64,000 nucleotides of DNA from G963677445 sp963677445 (GTDB taxonomy: Bacteria; Bacteroidota; Ignavibacteria; Ignavibacteriales; Melioribacteraceae), in NCBI GenBank assembly GCA_963677445.2, contig CAXXGF010000034.1:1-64000 (forward strand). Reading direction: 5' to 3'. The notes under the pieces were generated by a model, which searched no databases, had not been told where the DNA came from, and was given only the letters and a program-made list of their open reading frames with translations. Positions 27,501-36,784 of the stretch are shown here, piece by piece (positions within the stretch are counted from its first letter, which is position 1; the number at the start of each line of letters is the position of its first letter). Both the position numbers and the translations under genes were made by a program.

Positions 27501-29573
27501 ATGAACTGGTTTAAAAATCTTAAGATCAGAAATAAGCTTCTGTCTGGTTTTGGTACAATTGCTTTGATCGGAGTAATAATAGGCTATATTGGCATTATCA
27601 ATATTAATTCAATCGAAGAGAACGATAAACAGTTATATGAAAATATGACTGTTCCTATATCCTGGATGAGCGAAATCTCAACATACTTTCAGAGAATTCG
27701 GGTAAATACAAGAGATATTATTCTCGCGAATGAGATTCAGGAGATTGAAAAATATGCCCGGCTTATTCAAGAATACAGAGATACGATTGATTCTTATGGT
27801 GACAAATTTAATGAGCGTATTTTATCTGACAGGATGAACGAGGCTTATTTATCTTTCACAAAAGCAAGAGTTGCTTTCGGGAAGGACCTTGATGAATTGG
27901 AGAAATTGGCAAGGGAAAACAAAGATGATGAGGCGTTTAAGTTATTAAAAGGCAAAATGCGTTTCTCGGCGGATGCAGAAATGAATGCAATCAGTGACAT
28001 AGTAAACTTAAAGGTGGATGATGCTAATACCAAGCGTATAACAAATCAAAACAGTTCCCAATCTTCATCAAGAACAATGTTTATCATAATGTTTTTTGCG
28101 TTTGCGGTTTCTATTGGCTTTGGAATATATGTAGCCGGATTGATAGACAAACCAATAAAACAGGTTCTGGAAAGAATGAAAAGTCTGTCCGGAATTTGTA
28201 TTGCGAACCTCGCAAAAGGCAGTGAACAGCTTGCGGTAGGAGATTTTAATATAAATATTGTTACAGGAACAAAACATCTTGAATTTGATTCGAAAGATGA
28301 AATAGGTGAACTTGCCGTAAACATGAATGAGGTTATAACAAATACCCAGGGAACTGTGGCTTCTGTTGAAAAAGCAGTAAAAGCGGTTAATGAAACAGTT
28401 AGTGAAATAAATTTACTGGTAAATGCCGCGATTAACGGGGAATTAAACACAAGGGGAAACATTCAAAAATTTAATGGCAGTTACAGGGAGCTGGTTGAAG
28501 GACTAAATAAAACTTTGGAAGCAGTTACCGCGCCAATAAACGATCAAAGTGAAGCGCTGGGAAAAATGTCAGAAGGAGACTTGACTGCAAGAATGACTGG
28601 TGAATATAAAGGTGATTTTAAAATAATAAAAGAGAGCATAAATAAACTTGGTGATTCACTAATCTCACTTGTTGCCGATGTGGCTGAAACAATATCGGCA
28701 ACTGCCAGCGCCAGCGCTCAAATATCATCCAGTTCCGAGGAAATGGCAGCCGGAGCTCAGGAGCAGAGCGCTCAGGCCTCAGAAGTAGCCACGGCGATTG
28801 AACAAATGACAACTACAATTCTACAGTCAAGCCAAAACGCGAGCAAAGCCTCGGAGAATTCCAAAAACGCTATGAGTATCGCGAATGAAGGAGGAAAGAT
28901 AGTCCGGGAAACTGTTGAAGGAATGAAACGTATATCTGATGTTGTCAGCAACGCGGCAAGTATGGTTCAGGAACTTGGAAATAATAGCGATCAGATTGGA
29001 GAAATAATCCAGGTCATTGATGATATAGCTGATCAAACAAACTTATTGGCGCTAAACGCGGCCATTGAAGCTGCCAGAGCAGGCGAGCAGGGCAGGGGTT
29101 TTGCGGTTGTAGCTGATGAAGTAAGAAAACTTGCGGAAAGAACTACAAAAGCAACAAAGGAAATAGCGTCAATGATTAAAAAAATTCAAACTGATACGAA
29201 AGAAGCTGTTAATTCTATTAATACCGGAACAAAAGAGGTTGAAAAAGGGAAAGAACTCGCTAATAAATCGGGAGAAAGCCTTGAACAGATAATACGGGGT
29301 TCCAATGAAACCCTGGATATGATAATGCAGGTCGCAACAGCCAGTGAAGAACAGTCTATGGCCTCCGAACAAATAAGCAAAAGCATAGAAGGCATTAGCA
29401 GTGTAACACATGAATCCGCCGCCGGCACTCAACAAATTGCGAAGGCAGCTGAGGACTTGAACAGATTAACCGAAAATCTACAAAACCTGATTTCGAGGTT
29501 TAATATTCAGGATAAAGGTAATAGCTCAATTGGTATTTCTGTTGCGCCAAAGGAAAAATTATTTTTGACATGA
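27501..29573 (+). CDS. Methyl-accepting chemotaxis protein
   Basis: 690 residues from ATG 27501 (MNWFKNLKIRNKLL); an ATG four codons upstream at 27489 is possible, but GAGAG precedes the second. TM1 is near residues 15-38, followed by a four-helix-bundle sensor domain (4HB_MCP type, about 40-190), TM2 near 192-212, then HAMP-like segments and a long helical hairpin. The signalling tip DIADQTNLLALNAAIEAARA, then GEQGRGFAVVADEVR, is perfectly conserved. The end (EKLFLT) has no CheR-binding pentapeptide. It senses small ligands and signals to CheA/CheW; no che genes are in the window, so it is a stand-alone receptor. Confidence 0.93.
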   Translation: MNWFKNLKIRNKLLSGFGTIALIGVIIGYIGIININSIEENDKQLYENMTVPISWMSEISTYFQRIRVNTRDIILANEIQEIEKYARLIQEYRDTIDSYGDKFNERILSDRMNEAYLSFTKARVAFGKDLDELEKLARENKDDEAFKLLKGKMRFSADAEMNAISDIVNLKVDDANTKRITNQNSSQSSSRTMFIIMFFAFAVSIGFGIYVAGLIDKPIKQVLERMKSLSGICIANLAKGSEQLAVGDFNINIVTGTKHLEFDSKDEIGELAVNMNEVITNTQGTVASVEKAVKAVNETVSEINLLVNAAINGELNTRGNIQKFNGSYRELVEGLNKTLEAVTAPINDQSEALGKMSEGDLTARMTGEYKGDFKIIKESINKLGDSLISLVADVAETISATASASAQISSSSEEMAAGAQEQSAQASEVATAIEQMTTTILQSSQNASKASENSKNAMSIANEGGKIVRETVEGMKRISDVVSNAASMVQELGNNSDQIGEIIQVIDDIADQTNLLALNAAIEAARAGEQGRGFAVVADEVRKLAERTTKATKEIASMIKKIQTDTKEAVNSINTGTKEVEKGKELANKSGESLEQIIRGSNETLDMIMQVATASEEQSMASEQISKSIEGISSVTHESAAGTQQIAKAAEDLNRLTENLQNLISRFNIQDKGNSSIGISVAPKEKLFLT

Positions 29574-29727
29574 TGAAATACAGATGTTAGAAAACTTGTC
29601 GTATTTAATCCGGCGGTTTTAGTAACAGAAGAAATGGAAGCTTAAACTATCAGCTTATTAAAATGATTTTTGAGAATATGTTCTGAAAAACAAAAACAGC
29701 AGTGTAAACAATATTTTTCCAGATTAT

Positions 29728-29756
29728 AAGCCGATTGGAGATAATTCAATCGGCTT
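29728..29756 (+). terminator. Terminator downstream of the chemoreceptor
   Basis: AAGCCGATTG (29728-29737) pairs with CAATCGGCTT (29747-29756), followed by TTAATTT, about 155 bases after the stop. Confidence 0.7.
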
Positions 29757-30103
29757 TTAATTTAAAATTTCCGAATACATCATATCTCAAAAAAATAGCG
29801 CGTTGAAAACAATGTATCTCCAGTTCCTGAATGGTTGAAATATTTACGTTCTTACATCCAATTTTCATTCTCCTCAGGAAAGCAATATATAATGTTACGT
29901 GAATATACTGAGATATGGATTTTTAATAGCTGGTGTTTTTGAGGTTCTGAATCGGACTTATCCAGGATATGATATTGATTTAAATTATTTTAATGAATCT
30001 TCTTAATCTACCCTGGCGGCATTTATTATTGACAAGATAAAATCTTTGAGGTGTAATTTGCTGCGAGAAGTCCGCCGCAAAAATTGCTGGAAAATTTTAG
30101 TAT
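29757..30103. other. Intergenic stretch before the IS element
   Basis: No gene called. A plus-strand frame open from about 30006 (TLAAFIIDKIKSLRCNLL...) runs into the IS at 30108 and, if the IS and one ATTT are removed, continues to a stop near 31877. No start or family was found. Confidence 0.35.
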
Positions 30104-30107
30104 ATTT

Positions 30108-31768
30108 AGGGTCTACTGAATTTATGCAAAGGTAAATTTGCCTGTAATAGCAGTGTGGTTCATTATTTGTCTGATATTTTCTAATATTGTTCTCATAAAT
30201 AGCGATTTCATAATTCTTATAATGTATTTTAGTAACGACAAAAATAAATTGTCCATTATTTTTACATAACGGACAATGTTCATCACAAAAAAGATTGCTC
30301 CTATCCAACTTTCAGATGTATCCTGTCTCCTCGCCCCTATTTCACCCAGCCCGTATCCGTTTCTTCCCTGTCCGAACTTTCCTTCTATTTCGGAGCGTTT
30401 GGCATTATCCTTTTTCCTTCTTTGCTTTTCTTCCTCCATCTCTTTCTCCTTTGGCCTGCCCAATGGCTTGCCATTGGTTTTTATCCCTTTTTCTGATAAA
30501 TATTTTCTATTCGCCCTTGTTAAATATTTGAGGTCTGTTATTACTACTTCCGGATAATAGCCGTAAAACTGATAATACTTCTCAACCTGATATTCCATAT
30601 CGCTTCCTTCATCATACGCATCCCAACTTAAGTTATCTATCCTCGCAAATCCATCTATGAGTGATACGCCGATCTTTGCTCCAAACTCCACTTTAGATTT
30701 TGCTTTCCCTCTGACTATTGGTCTTACATAGGGCTGGCTTATATTTACTATTCTGTCTGATACTCGATGGCTCTTCTTTTTGTACATTTCTTCCTGTTGA
30801 CTGTAGAGCAATTGTATTACCCAAAATTGTTTCTGCTCTCTTTTGTTTAATGGGAATTCCTTCCCTTCAAACATATCTAATAATTTATGAATACTCTTGA
30901 TATTTCTTCTTAAATATCTGATTTGCTTCCCTACTGCTTTCCTGATCTCTCTGTGTGTTTTATTGCCTTTTTTCGATTCTGACAGGTATTCTTTTGCCGC
31001 TCTTTGTCGATAGCTGCGCGGCTTTTTAGTCAAATCTGTTTTTTTGTATAGTATGTCTATCAGGTTTTCGCTTATCAGCCTTGCTTCATTTAGCAAATCC
31101 AGATCGGTCGGATATTTGATTTTCTGTTCAGCTGCTGTCGCGTCAAGTATCAGTTTCCCTTGATTTTTGCTTATCTCCTCTTTTTCTTCTCCTGATTCTG
31201 GCAGTACCTCTTCGTTATCTTTATCCGCGGCTTTGGCTTCGGTTTTCTTTTTATTTCTTTCTACTATCTTTAATATCTCTTCTGTCATTTCATCAAACTG
31301 CTCATATCCCATTCGCTTCCGTATATGAACCATCAGACTTGGATCAAATGCTGCCTCCTTCTGGAAACTGGTAAATCCAAGAAAATATTGTATGTAGATA
31401 TTTTCCTTTATCTGCTCTAATATTTCTACATCACTATATCCATATTTGTGTTTTAGTATTAAAGCGCCGATAACCAGTCTGCCGCTTTTGGCATATCTTC
31501 CATGTTTTTTGTCGAAGTTCCTTGAGTAGATTTCTTCCAGCTTTTCCCATGGCATTAGTTTTGACAATTTCACCCAGCGGTTCTCTGGATCCAAGTCTGC
31601 TTCAAATGGGTGTTGAAACTCAAATATTTCTATCTGCTTTGTGTTTTCTATTTTTATCATAAGTGCAAGCTTTTTTATTGCAATATATTAATTTCCTTGC
31701 ACTTTTGCCACTTTTTATCCTTCTATATTATTTTATTACAATAACTTAACACTTTTTCAGTACACCCT
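30108..31768 (-). mobile_element. Complete IS5/IS1182-type insertion sequence
   Basis: 1661 bp. Terminal inverted repeats AGGGTCTACTGAA (30108-30120) and TTCAGTACACCCT (31756-31768) match at 12 of 13 positions. A direct duplication ATTT flanks both sides (30104-30107 and 31769-31772). One transposase fills the element. It appears intact and could be recent. Confidence 0.9.
30122..31660 (-). CDS. IS5/IS1182-type DDE transposase
   Basis: 512 residues. The N-terminal DUF772-like region (FDKKHGRYAKSGRLVIGALI...) precedes the DDE domain. Putative catalytic residues: Asp in LILDATAAEQKIKYPTDLDL, Asp in VVITDLKYLTR, and Glu in EIEGKFGQGRNGYGL. The family usually has AD rather than TD around the second Asp. 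A charged insert (about 135-165, Lys/Glu-rich) lies before the first Asp. The gene fills the IS and starts about 95 bases inside its end. A cut-and-paste transposase; the frame is intact. Confidence 0.9.
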   Translation of the reverse strand: MIKIENTKQIEIFEFQHPFEADLDPENRWVKLSKLMPWEKLEEIYSRNFDKKHGRYAKSGRLVIGALILKHKYGYSDVEILEQIKENIYIQYFLGFTSFQKEAAFDPSLMVHIRKRMGYEQFDEMTEEILKIVERNKKKTEAKAADKDNEEVLPESGEEKEEISKNQGKLILDATAAEQKIKYPTDLDLLNEARLISENLIDILYKKTDLTKKPRSYRQRAAKEYLSESKKGNKTHREIRKAVGKQIRYLRRNIKSIHKLLDMFEGKEFPLNKREQKQFWVIQLLYSQQEEMYKKKSHRVSDRIVNISQPYVRPIVRGKAKSKVEFGAKIGVSLIDGFARIDNLSWDAYDEGSDMEYQVEKYYQFYGYYPEVVITDLKYLTRANRKYLSEKGIKTNGKPLGRPKEKEMEEEKQRRKKDNAKRSEIEGKFGQGRNGYGLGEIGARRQDTSESWIGAIFFVMNIVRYVKIMDNLFLSLLKYIIRIMKSLFMRTILENIRQIMNHTAITGKFTFA

Positions 31769-31772
31769 ATTT

Positions 31773-31995
31773 AGGCACATACGGAGAAATCCTGAAACTG
31801 ACTAAAGCGGAATCTGAACCTTTGATCCTCATCCTCTACTCTACTGATTTAGTGGCTTTTCCTCCGCCTCATTCGTAATTCGCAATTAATAGTCCCCCCT
31901 TGCTCCGGCCTTTTTTTTCATTATCCATGCACATCAAATATATTTTGTTTAATATTGAACTTTAATTTCGGAATAAAAAGTCCTTATCATTCATT
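31773..31995. other. Intergenic stretch after the IS
   Basis: About 220 bases with no gene; continuation of the frame interrupted by the IS, then AT-rich upstream DNA of the acyltransferase gene. Confidence 0.4.
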
Positions 31996-32832
31996 ATGAA
32001 TAAATTCAAGCTCCTCCTGATAAAAATATTATGCGGATATCCACAGGGGATAAAAAACCTCAGCAGATTGCTTTTTATTCCCGCGCTGATAAAATTGTTC
32101 GTCTCCCGAAAACATCACGGCAGCATAATAAATTATAAAAGAAAGCTTGGTATAAAGAACGGCAGTTTATCATTTTTATTCAAATATTATCTCCGGAGGT
32201 CTTTTAATGCCCTGGCGGGACTTTTAATTTGTGAAGCGCCCGAAAAATATTACAGTTATGTTGAGGTGGAAGGGGAAGAATTCATTTCAGCGGAAGAGAT
32301 CAGAAATAACGGAACGATAGTAATTGGCAACCATGGCGCGCCCATGATGCTTATGACTTTTATTTTTACCAATAAATTTAATATTCCCCTGGGTTCATTC
32401 GCGTTTCCCGAGACTGTAAAAATATTAAAAAGCAGAAAACCAGAAAGAGAGCGGGACCGCCTCGTGCAATCTCTTCCGTTATATGCTTTCGGGGAAGAAA
32501 AATCTCTTGTCAGGGGTTTGCTCAATGGAGAATGGGTTAATATGCTGATGGATGTCCCGTTTCCCCCTCCACATAAAAAAAATATCAGTTTGTTTGGTAA
32601 AGAATTCGCCTTTTCTGAATTCCCGTTCAAACTCGCGCTTAAATATAAAATTTCACTTTTTTTTGTAGGAATAACTTCGTCTCCTGACTCGGGAGGCAAA
32701 ATAAAATTTAGGATTTCTCCTTTGGCCGGATTTAATACTCCTGCCGAAGGGGCTGAAAAATATGCGGAAAAACTCGAATATATGCTCCGGGAAGATCCTT
32801 TTTCAAATGGTGAAGTACCCTTATGGTTTTAA
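31996..32832 (+). CDS. LpxL/HtrB-like lysophospholipid acyltransferase family protein
   Basis: 278 residues. The stretch GTIVIGNHGAPMMLM holds a His where the family catalytic HxxxxD/E motif lies, here as NHGAPMM without an acidic residue at +5, so the active site deviates. Other family-like features are FGEEKSLVRGLLNGEWVNML and DVPFPPPHKKNISLFGKEFAFS, near the site where LpxL has a DQ and hydrophobic substrate-binding segment. The N-terminus is hydrophobic and basic, suggesting membrane association. Homologues acylate lipid A or similar glycolipids. The next gene, a radical SAM protein, starts 28 bases downstream, so the two probably act in one pathway. Confidence 0.65.
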   Translation: MNKFKLLLIKILCGYPQGIKNLSRLLFIPALIKLFVSRKHHGSIINYKRKLGIKNGSLSFLFKYYLRRSFNALAGLLICEAPEKYYSYVEVEGEEFISAEEIRNNGTIVIGNHGAPMMLMTFIFTNKFNIPLGSFAFPETVKILKSRKPERERDRLVQSLPLYAFGEEKSLVRGLLNGEWVNMLMDVPFPPPHKKNISLFGKEFAFSEFPFKLALKYKISLFFVGITSSPDSGGKIKFRISPLAGFNTPAEGAEKYAEKLEYMLREDPFSNGEVPLWF

Positions 32833-32860
32833 TCTTTCTTTTGAAAGTAAAGGAAAACAG

Positions 32861-33964
32861 ATGGTAAATAGTTTTGACAAAATGGTCACAGATGAAATAA
32901 GAAAAATTTTTACAGGACGAAGCAGGGGAAATATTGCGCGCCTTCGTTCACGGAATAATATACATATCAGACCCTCCCTTAACGATACACTTATAATAGT
33001 TGTCAACCAGGGTTGCAAAGCGGGATGCGGATGCTGCTTCAGATATAATAAAGATGTTATAACAATGGAAGAAAATTTACTTGAAAGAATCACGGAATAC
33101 GCCTCGCGCCATCTTTTCAGCATTTCCCTGACCGGGGGTGAGCCAACCGAATGTATCGATTTGATTGGCCGTATCGCGGGCCGCTTTCCCGATCTTCGTA
33201 TATATATCACCTCAAATGGTGAAAATTATGATGAAGAGGTAATTAATATATTGCGGAATAATCCTAACCTCTTTCCCGCGATAAGTCTTAATGGCATTGC
33301 TGATATCCACGATATATCCCGGCATCCGGGCAGCTTTAACAGGGTAATGAATACAATCGAAAAATTAAGAGCCGAAAGAATTCCTTTCGGAATAATGTCC
33401 ATGGTGAATCACAGCAATATAAAGCAGGTGGTTTCAGGCGAACTTGCTGAATTCTTTGAAAATACAGGCGCGTGCACAGTGGAATTTTTTCATTATTACC
33501 CTATCGGTGATGATGACAGGCGCCATATCAAACTTATGTTAAATTCTGAAGAAATTGATGAAAGTCTCAGGTACCGCAACAAACTTTTAAAATCAAATCC
33601 TTACCGCTTTCTTTATCGTTCAGCCCAGGTAAATACAAAAAGATGTGAACGGGTTATGGAAATATGGACCGACGGAACTGTATCTTACTGCCCTTACAGC
33701 CCCTGGGGTTTTGAGAAAATCGGGATTGATGATACCGATGAGCATATAAGAGCGAAACTCGAAATGTTTAAATCAGACTGGGATAATATGACCGCCTCAG
33801 CCCCCTCATTCTGCCCGCTCCAGTCCGATATTAAAAATTTTATAAACTTTTTCACCGAAAAGGGAAGAGAAAAAACAAAGCCGACCGGAATTTTTGATAT
33901 AAATAGTGATGTGAATAAAAAATATATTAAAATCGCGAAGGACGCCGCGGAATTGAATCCCTGA
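32861..33964 (+). CDS. Radical SAM protein
   Basis: 367 residues from ATG 32861, which has AGGA at 32851-32854; a longer in-frame start at 32762 lies inside the previous gene. The radical SAM cluster motif is CKAGCGCC: Cys52, Cys56 and Cys59 form CxxxCxxC, with an extra Cys58. The GGEP motif follows in SLTGGEPTE. Further cysteines in the C-terminal third (KRCERVMEIWTDGTVSYCPYS and SFCPLQ) resemble the WTDGxxxxCP pattern of SPASM/twitch-type extensions with an auxiliary Fe-S site. This suggests modification of a peptide or a complex small molecule. No precursor peptide is obvious nearby. Its partner upstream is an acyltransferase. Confidence 0.8.
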   Translation: MVNSFDKMVTDEIRKIFTGRSRGNIARLRSRNNIHIRPSLNDTLIIVVNQGCKAGCGCCFRYNKDVITMEENLLERITEYASRHLFSISLTGGEPTECIDLIGRIAGRFPDLRIYITSNGENYDEEVINILRNNPNLFPAISLNGIADIHDISRHPGSFNRVMNTIEKLRAERIPFGIMSMVNHSNIKQVVSGELAEFFENTGACTVEFFHYYPIGDDDRRHIKLMLNSEEIDESLRYRNKLLKSNPYRFLYRSAQVNTKRCERVMEIWTDGTVSYCPYSPWGFEKIGIDDTDEHIRAKLEMFKSDWDNMTASAPSFCPLQSDIKNFINFFTEKGREKTKPTGIFDINSDVNKKYIKIAKDAAELNP

Positions 33965-34072
33965 TTCAGGCAATCCGCCCACAGGAAAATTATAAGTCCG
34001 CCCTTTGTTATTCTTTGTTCACAGTGTATAATTTTTGTACTTTGTGGTTAATATACATATGGGGAATTAAAA

Positions 34073-34411
34073 ATGTCAGTAACAGAAACAGGATGTTGCG
34101 GGGCCTACTGTAAAACCTGCCCCGAATATAATTCAAACTGCAAAGGCTGCAAAACAGGTTATGCCGATGGAAGCCGCGATATAAAAAAAGCCCGGTGCCG
34201 CATTAAAGTCTGCTGTATAAACAATAATTTCTCTTCATGCGCCGACTGTGAAAAATATGAGACATGTGAAATCATCCAGCAATTCCACAATAAATCATCT
34301 TATAAATATCAAAAATACAAAGAAGCGATCCTTTTTATCAGGGGACATGGCTACTCCGATTTCCTGAACATTGCCAACACCTGGAAAAGACAGTATGGGA
34401 AGTATAGATGA
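34073..34411 (+). CDS. DUF3795 family cysteine-rich protein
   Basis: 112 residues. Cysteine pattern CCGAYCKTCPEY, NCKGCK, RCRIKVCC, SSCADCEKYETCE is that of DUF3795, presumed zinc-binding. No membrane segment. The family is widespread in anaerobes and without known function. It follows the radical SAM gene by 108 bases and may be transcribed separately. Confidence 0.8.
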   Translation: MSVTETGCCGAYCKTCPEYNSNCKGCKTGYADGSRDIKKARCRIKVCCINNNFSSCADCEKYETCEIIQQFHNKSSYKYQKYKEAILFIRGHGYSDFLNIANTWKRQYGKYR

Positions 34412-34500
34412 ATCCTCTGCGGTAAAGAGCAAAATATTTCCCATCATCTTTTTTCCGTTGATCGTCCCCCCCCTTAGCCATTATATAATTTTTGAGTTAT

Positions 34501-35385
34501 TTATGTTGTTAACACGATATCCGCCCAAAACATCTGTTTATTAATGACCAGATGTTCAATCACTTTGTCAAATGTTTTATCTTTATAGTTTGACATGTTG
34601 AGCCTGAAAAAGTATTCGTTCAAATATAACTGGAAATGATATTTGCTGACATGAATCGGTATCGTTTTCAACCAACTTTTCAAATCCTGCATTATAACAT
34701 GTATTTCTTTCAGACCCTCAACATTCTCACTTTTTACCTGTGTTATTTTGTAGTTTTTCGACAATTTTTTATAGGTTGACCATTTATCGGTTTTTACATT
34801 CGCATCTTTTGATATATGATTCTCAAAGATTTGTCTTATTGATTTACTTGAATAATCCTCCAAAGGAAGGGCATATCCTCTTTTTATTTTGCCTTGTGGC
34901 GTTATTTCAATAGCGCATACTACTTTTTGTTTCTTTGTTTTATTGCTGCCTTCTTCCTTCTGGTCAACAACAAACTCGCCGACTTGTACATTTCCGGTTA
35001 ACAGATATAGTTTGCCGGAAAACATGGCATGGCGCACCTTTTGCATAAAGAACCATGCTGTTTTTTGAGTCACTCCATATCTTTTTGCCATTTGAACACT
35101 TGATAAACCTTTGTTACTCACGCTCATTTCAAAGACAATATAGAATGCTTTGTGTAATCCGAATTTTACTTTATGGAATAGGGTTCCCGCTGTTGGTGAT
35201 TCTATATGATGGCATTTTGTGCATTCTCTGCTAAGGTTATCTCTTACTATGCTGCTTTTATTATGTCCACATTTTTTACAGATATAGCCATTTGACCATT
35301 TCTTTTCTGCTAAATATTGATGGCAGGATGCATCATCCTTAAAAGTCTCAAATAATTTGATTATCTCCTGGCTTTCAAACTGCAT
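34501..35385 (-). CDS. IS1595-type (ISXO2-like) transposase with altered catalytic motif
   Basis: 294 residues from the ATG at 35385, which follows AGAAGGAGTTATA. An N-terminal zinc ribbon (CKKCGHNK ... CTKCHHIES) and helix-turn-helix (MAKRYGVTQKTAWFFMQKVR) precede the ISXO2-like catalytic domain. At the place where relatives have VDEFxVGG, the sequence is VQVGEFVVDQKEEG: the first catalytic Asp is replaced by Gly. The second Asp (KTDKWSTY) and the final HxxxLNEYFFRLN segment are present. The enzyme may be inactive or repurposed. Clear IS ends were not found. Confidence 0.75.
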   Translation of the reverse strand: MQFESQEIIKLFETFKDDASCHQYLAEKKWSNGYICKKCGHNKSSIVRDNLSRECTKCHHIESPTAGTLFHKVKFGLHKAFYIVFEMSVSNKGLSSVQMAKRYGVTQKTAWFFMQKVRHAMFSGKLYLLTGNVQVGEFVVDQKEEGSNKTKKQKVVCAIEITPQGKIKRGYALPLEDYSSKSIRQIFENHISKDANVKTDKWSTYKKLSKNYKITQVKSENVEGLKEIHVIMQDLKSWLKTIPIHVSKYHFQLYLNEYFFRLNMSNYKDKTFDKVIEHLVINKQMFWADIVLTT

Positions 35386-35502
35386 TATAACTCCTTCTGT
35401 TATAAGCAAATATAATAGTATTCACATGAGTATTTCAGTGAAATTTTCCTTCGTGTTCCTTGAGCCTTCTTCGTGCTCTTTGTGGTTAAATACACCAGAT
35501 TC

Positions 35503-36504
35503 TCAATAAATCAAAAACGGCGTTGGTGAAAAGGAAACGATTAGTATCCCGATGCTTACCCAGCCAAGAACTCTTCTTACTTTTCCTACATCAGTAAAAT
35601 ATGCCACCGGGGGATGATGCATCTTTAACACAAAAAAGAGTACCAGGGCCCAGAAAAGCCAGCCGGTCCAGCCGTAACCACTGTTAAATTCGAAGAGGAC
35701 ATCGATAAGTCCAGCCCCCCCGATAACAATGAGAGTAAGCATCATGATCCCCGCGACGGTTTTATGGATTTTTCCACCAAACATACTATATATCACATGG
35801 CCGCCATCGAGCTGCCCGACAGGAATCATATTCATTGAAGTTACAAAAAGACCGAACCATCCGGCGCATAAAAAGGGGTAATGATATATTTCCGACATGG
35901 GGGGCACAAAATCGGCAGGACCGGTAAAAAGATACCGCAATGCTCCATTCAGCAGTGAATCTCCAAATTCCAGGCTAAGATAGGCATCACCGTAATAGGG
36001 CGAAAAATAATCGGGATGTATCCTCAGGAGATATTCCACACCCGGAAGATGGGTATATCCCCAGATCAGAATCATCAGACTCGCGATAAATCCGGCGATG
36101 GGGCCAGCTATTCCTATATCAAACATAGCTTTGTTGCTGCTTACAGGAGTGCGGGTGCGTATCACCGCACCCATTGTTCCAAAATGTATAAGTCCCGGGA
36201 ATATCGGCAGCGGTATAAAAAATGGCAGAGTGGTATCAACCTTATGATACCGGGCCGCGAAATAATGTCCGAACTCATGCACACCAAGAATAAAAAGAAT
36301 CGCTCCCGAATATTGCAATGATAAATTTATAATGGAAAAGTCAAAATCGGAAGCGATAAAAAACATACCCGCGAAAGTGGTTGTTACAACCGTTACAAGA
36401 AAAAGAAGCAGATTCCAGAGGGGATGTGTCTTTTTTCTTTTTCTCCTCTCCTTCCGGTACATCTCCTCCGCGATACTGTAATAATCAGAAATTTGTTCAG
36501 ACAT
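35503..36504 (-). CDS. Site-2 protease family (M50) membrane metalloprotease
   Basis: 333 residues. Zinc motif HEFGH at residues 76-80 in a membrane helix (ILFILGVHEFGHYFAARYH). The second signature NMIPVGQLDGGH is at 225-236, with Asp233 as the third ligand. At least six membrane segments and no PDZ domain. Such proteases cut transmembrane anti-sigma factors or other membrane substrates. The gene stands alone, with a repeat cluster upstream of its start. Confidence 0.9.
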   Translation of the reverse strand: MSEQISDYYSIAEEMYRKERRKRKKTHPLWNLLLFLVTVVTTTFAGMFFIASDFDFSIINLSLQYSGAILFILGVHEFGHYFAARYHKVDTTLPFFIPLPIFPGLIHFGTMGAVIRTRTPVSSNKAMFDIGIAGPIAGFIASLMILIWGYTHLPGVEYLLRIHPDYFSPYYGDAYLSLEFGDSLLNGALRYLFTGPADFVPPMSEIYHYPFLCAGWFGLFVTSMNMIPVGQLDGGHVIYSMFGGKIHKTVAGIMMLTLIVIGGAGLIDVLFEFNSGYGWTGWLFWALVLFFVLKMHHPPVAYFTDVGKVRRVLGWVSIGILIVSFSPTPFLIY

Positions 36505-36578
36505 ATTTTATCAATTTTTTCATAATATTATCAGTTAAACAATATTGGATGTGATTTTGTGCCAATTAAAATCATAAT

Positions 36579-36780
36579 CATAAACTGGCAAACCAGAAGT
36601 GAGATAACAAGGGGACTCATGGGACAAATGGGACTTTTGGGTTTTCCACAATTACATGCCTGATTGATTGTCATTCCGGTTTTTCGCGTCCTTTGCAAAA
36701 AGGCCGGAATCTAATGCGGAATTTTACTGCCATTTAACTTAAAACTTTACCATTTTGCGTAGAATTTGACTCCTTACGGA
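36579..36780 (+). repeat. Modular A/B-ended dispersed element, copy 5
   Basis: End A (CATAAACTGGCAAACCAGAA) is at 36579-36598 and end B (TTTTGCGTAGAATTTGACTC then CTTACGGA) at 36753-36780. The interior is short, with GGGGACTCATGGGAC and degenerate palindromes. Joined directly to copy 6. Confidence 0.8.
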
Positions 36781-36784
36781 ATAA

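Noticed and set aside
30003..30308. 101-codon minus-strand frame at the end of the IS
   Set aside because: It overlaps the 3' end of the transposase in another frame and crosses the IS boundary.
32762..32860. Longer start of the radical SAM gene
   Set aside because: It would overlap the acyltransferase, and the ATG at 32861 has AGGAAAACAG directly upstream.
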